Shown here: one piece after another, positions 3,520 to 5,663 of the stretch
Layout of the letters: every line of letters starts with the position of its first letter
Numbering within the stretch: position 1 is the first letter of the stretch
Origin: Oscillospiraceae bacterium
GTDB lineage: Bacteria; Bacillota; Clostridia; Oscillospirales; Acutalibacteraceae
Reading direction: 5' to 3'
Length of the DNA stretch: 5,663 nt
Assembly: GCA_003499325.1 (NCBI GenBank)
Contig: DNIP01000033.1
Coordinates: 1-5,663 of the forward strand
Made by a program: the position numbers and the translations under genes
The notes under the pieces: generated by a model
Seen by the model: the letters and a program-made list of their open reading frames with translations, nothing else
Databases searched by the model: none
What the model was told of the DNA's origin: nothing

Positions 3520-5663
3520 ATGTCAGTAGTTGATAACGAAAAACTCGTCGAGGTTGCTAAGCGTATCCGTGAAATGCGCGAGATCAGCGGCTTTTCCGTG
3601 GAGGAAATGGCGGAGAAAACCGAGGTATCGGTCGCTGAATACAAGGCGTATGAGAACGGTTCCGAGGATTTCCCTTTCACCTTTATCCACAAGTGCGCTC
3701 TGGCGTTCGGGCTGGGCATCACCGATATCTTAGAGGGTGAGTCCGCACGCCTCAAAAGCTACACCGTGACCCGCCGCGGCGGAGGCAGACAGACTGCCGA
3801 GGAGGAGGGTATCTCCATTGTCAATGTCGCGCCGATGTTCAAAAACAAGATCGCCGAGCCGTATTTCTGTAAGTACGATTATAACGAGAGCTTGCAGAAT
3901 AAGCCGATCCACCTCACCAAGCACGCGGGACAGGAATTCGACTTTGTCCTGTCGGGTAAAATGAAGATCCAGATCGGCAACAATTTTGAGGAGCTCGCCG
4001 CGGGCGACAGCATCTACTACAATTCCTCCACCCCTCACGGTATGATCGCGATCGGCGGCGAGGACGTCAAGTTTATCGCCATCATCCTGCCCGGTGAGAA
4101 AGAGGCAGAAGAGCGTGACGACGAGGTCATGAAGGCGCATGTCAAGAAGAAATCCGCCATCACCGGTCAGTTCGTCCGCACCCTCGAGGACGAGGACGGC
4201 TGCCTCAAGGCGATCAGCTTCCGCAACGAGGATAAGTTCAACTTCGCGTTCGACTGCGTTGACGCAATCGCGAACAATACGCCCGATAAGCTCGCCATGC
4301 TCCATGTCGATAAAAACATGGTCGAGCGCCGCTTTACCTTTAACGATATGAAGCGCCGTTCCAATCAGGCGGCGAACTATTTCAAGTCCCTCGGCATCAA
4401 AAAGGGCGACCGCGTCATGCTCGTCTTAAAGCGCCATTATCAGTTCTGGTTCAGCATGCTCGCGCTGCATAAGCTCGGCGCGATCGCGATCCCCGCGACC
4501 AATCAGCTGCTCGCGCATGATTTTGAATACCGATTCCAGTCTGCGGGCGTTTCCGCCATCGTCGCGACTGCCGACGGTCTGGTTGCCGATTCCGTTGATG
4601 AAGCGCAAAAGACCTCTCCGACCCTGCAAACCAAGATCATGGTCGGCGGCACAAGAGAGGGCTGGCATGACTTTGACGCAGAGTTTGAGATGTACTCTAC
4701 CCATTATTACCGCACGGTCGATACCCCCTGCGGCGACGACACCATGGTCATGTTCTTCACCTCGGGTACGACAGGCTATCCTAAGATCGCCAACCATAGC
4801 TATAAATATGCGCTCGGTCACTATGTTACCGCGAAATATTGGCACGGCGTTGACCCCGACGGCCTGCACTTCACCATCTCCGACACCGGCTGGGGCAAGG
4901 CGTTATGGGGCAAGCTCTACGGCCAGTGGCTCAGTGAGGGCGCTGTATTTACCTACGACTTCGACCGCTTCCACGCGGACGACATTCTGCCGATGTTCAA
5001 GAAATACAATATCACCACCTTCTGCGCGCCGCCTACCATGCTGCGCATGATGATCAAGGAGGATCTGAGCAAGTACGATCTGTCGAGCATCACTCATATG
5101 ACAACGGCAGGCGAGGCGCTCAATCCCGAGGTATGGCGCCAGTTCCGCAAGGCGACGGGGCTGAGGATCATGGAGGGCTTCGGTCAGACCGAGACCACCC
5201 TCACCATCGGCAACCTCTTCGGCACAACCCCCAAGCTCGGCTCGATGGGTAAGCCCATCCCCGGCTATGATATCGATATCGTCGATCCCGACGGCAACCC
5301 TGTTCCCGACGGCGAGCCCGGCGAGATCATCATCCGCACCGACAAGCGCGTTCCCTGCGGTCTGTTCAAGGGCTATTATAATAATGAAGAAGCCACCAAA
5401 GAGGCTTGGCACGACGGTATGTATCACACCGGCGATACCGCATGGCGTGATGAGGACGGCTACTTCTGGTATGTCGGCAGAACCGATGACGTTATCAAGT
5501 CCTCGGGCTACCGTATCGGACCGTTTGAGATCGAATCCGTCATCATGGAGCTGCCCTATGTCCTCGAGTGCGGTGTTTCAGCTGCTCCCGACGAGGTGCG
5601 CGGTCAGGTCGTCAAGGCTTCCATCGTGCTGGTCAAGGGCACCGAGGGTACCGACGCCTTGAA
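3520..5663 (+). CDS. XRE HTH - cupin - acyl-CoA synthetase fusion, 3'-partial
   Basis: One open frame of 714 codons without a stop, running off the right edge. Residues ~8-73 form an XRE/HTH_3 domain (VEEMAEKTEV, then VAEYKAYENG, ending ALAFGLGITDILEGE). Residues ~125-190 form a cupin: HAGQEFDFVLSG keeps His135 and Glu139, and AAGDSIYYNSSTPH keeps His173, but the first His of the usual HxH is Thr133. From ~240 an adenylate-forming domain of the ACSM/medium-chain acyl-CoA synthetase type begins (FNFAFDCVDAIA, RRFTFNDMKRRSNQAANY). It has the P-loop TSGTTGYPK (414-422), SDTGWGKALWGKLYGQW (454-470), GFGQTET (553-559), YHTGD (635-639) and GRTDDVIKSSGYRIGPFEIE (653-672). The terminal catalytic-lysine motif lies beyond the window. 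The expected reaction is acid + ATP + CoA to acyl-CoA + AMP + PPi in the cytoplasm; the acid is unknown. The linker contains no stop and no internal ribosome binding site, so this appears to be a true fusion. It lies downstream of the T-box. Confidence 0.92.
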   Translation, partial: MSVVDNEKLVEVAKRIREMREISGFSVEEMAEKTEVSVAEYKAYENGSEDFPFTFIHKCALAFGLGITDILEGESARLKSYTVTRRGGGRQTAEEEGISIVNVAPMFKNKIAEPYFCKYDYNESLQNKPIHLTKHAGQEFDFVLSGKMKIQIGNNFEELAAGDSIYYNSSTPHGMIAIGGEDVKFIAIILPGEKEAEERDDEVMKAHVKKKSAITGQFVRTLEDEDGCLKAISFRNEDKFNFAFDCVDAIANNTPDKLAMLHVDKNMVERRFTFNDMKRRSNQAANYFKSLGIKKGDRVMLVLKRHYQFWFSMLALHKLGAIAIPATNQLLAHDFEYRFQSAGVSAIVATADGLVADSVDEAQKTSPTLQTKIMVGGTREGWHDFDAEFEMYSTHYYRTVDTPCGDDTMVMFFTSGTTGYPKIANHSYKYALGHYVTAKYWHGVDPDGLHFTISDTGWGKALWGKLYGQWLSEGAVFTYDFDRFHADDILPMFKKYNITTFCAPPTMLRMMIKEDLSKYDLSSITHMTTAGEALNPEVWRQFRKATGLRIMEGFGQTETTLTIGNLFGTTPKLGSMGKPIPGYDIDIVDPDGNPVPDGEPGEIIIRTDKRVPCGLFKGYYNNEEATKEAWHDGMYHTGDTAWRDEDGYFWYVGRTDDVIKSSGYRIGPFEIESVIMELPYVLECGVSAAPDEVRGQVVKASIVLVKGTEGTDAL

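Noticed and set aside
3730..4305. Open frame of 191 codons on the minus strand
   Set aside because: It lies fully inside the fusion gene, whose plus-strand translation gives clear cupin and AMP-binding motifs. The minus-strand product has no recognisable family and arises from the GC-rich codon bias.
4903..5427. Minus-strand frame of 174 codons and a plus-strand frame at 4517-5050
   Set aside because: Both are antisense or frame-shifted shadows of the acyl-CoA synthetase domain, and neither shows a domain motif.

Overview
The window looks like chromosomal DNA from a low-to-mid GC Firmicute of class Clostridia, most likely an Oscillospiraceae/Ruminococcaceae-type gut anaerobe. The pointers are a T-box leader, an EndoA-type MazF, GTG and TTG starts behind purine-rich ribosome binding sites, extended -10 promoters, and a small AT-rich inverted-repeat element between genes. 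The genus is not determined.

Layout. (1) Bases 1-1535, plus strand: the 3' part of a polytopic membrane protein of the DUF6020 type (possible GT-C-like transferase), entering from beyond the left edge. (2) A hairpin at 1542-1567 separates it from a convergent minus-strand gene at 1619-1966, a MazF/EndoA endoribonuclease with no antitoxin gene beside it. (3) A 159-bp divergent intergenic region (1967-2125) holds a good plus-strand promoter (TTGAAA-17-TACAAT), a perfect palindrome over its -35 and a 10-bp direct repeat with 21-bp periodicity around its -10 and start point. (4) Bases 2126-2992, plus strand: a 288-residue EamA/DMT-family transporter. (5) Bases 2993-3519 hold no gene but are dense in control elements: a promoter (TTGACT-17-TACATT), a full T-box riboswitch with antiterminator and a 12-bp intrinsic terminator (3085-3349), then a ~140-bp MITE-like inverted-repeat element (about 3361-3500), then a strong ribosome binding site. 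(6) From 3520 past the right edge: one uninterrupted reading frame of at least 714 codons that fuses an XRE-type helix-turn-helix, a cupin domain and an ACSM-like (medium-chain) acyl-CoA synthetase / AMP-binding domain.

The most notable unit is (5)+(6). A tRNA-sensing T-box, whose specifier reads best as CCC (proline; ACC/threonine is the overlapping alternative), sits upstream of an enzyme that is neither an aminoacyl-tRNA synthetase nor an obvious amino-acid biosynthesis or transport gene, and that carries its own DNA-binding and small-molecule-binding domains. Without the inverted-repeat element the T-box terminator would lie about 10-15 nt from the ribosome binding site, which suggests that the leader and gene originally formed one unit and that the repeat inserted later into the leader. 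The remaining genes appear to be independent single-gene transcription units.
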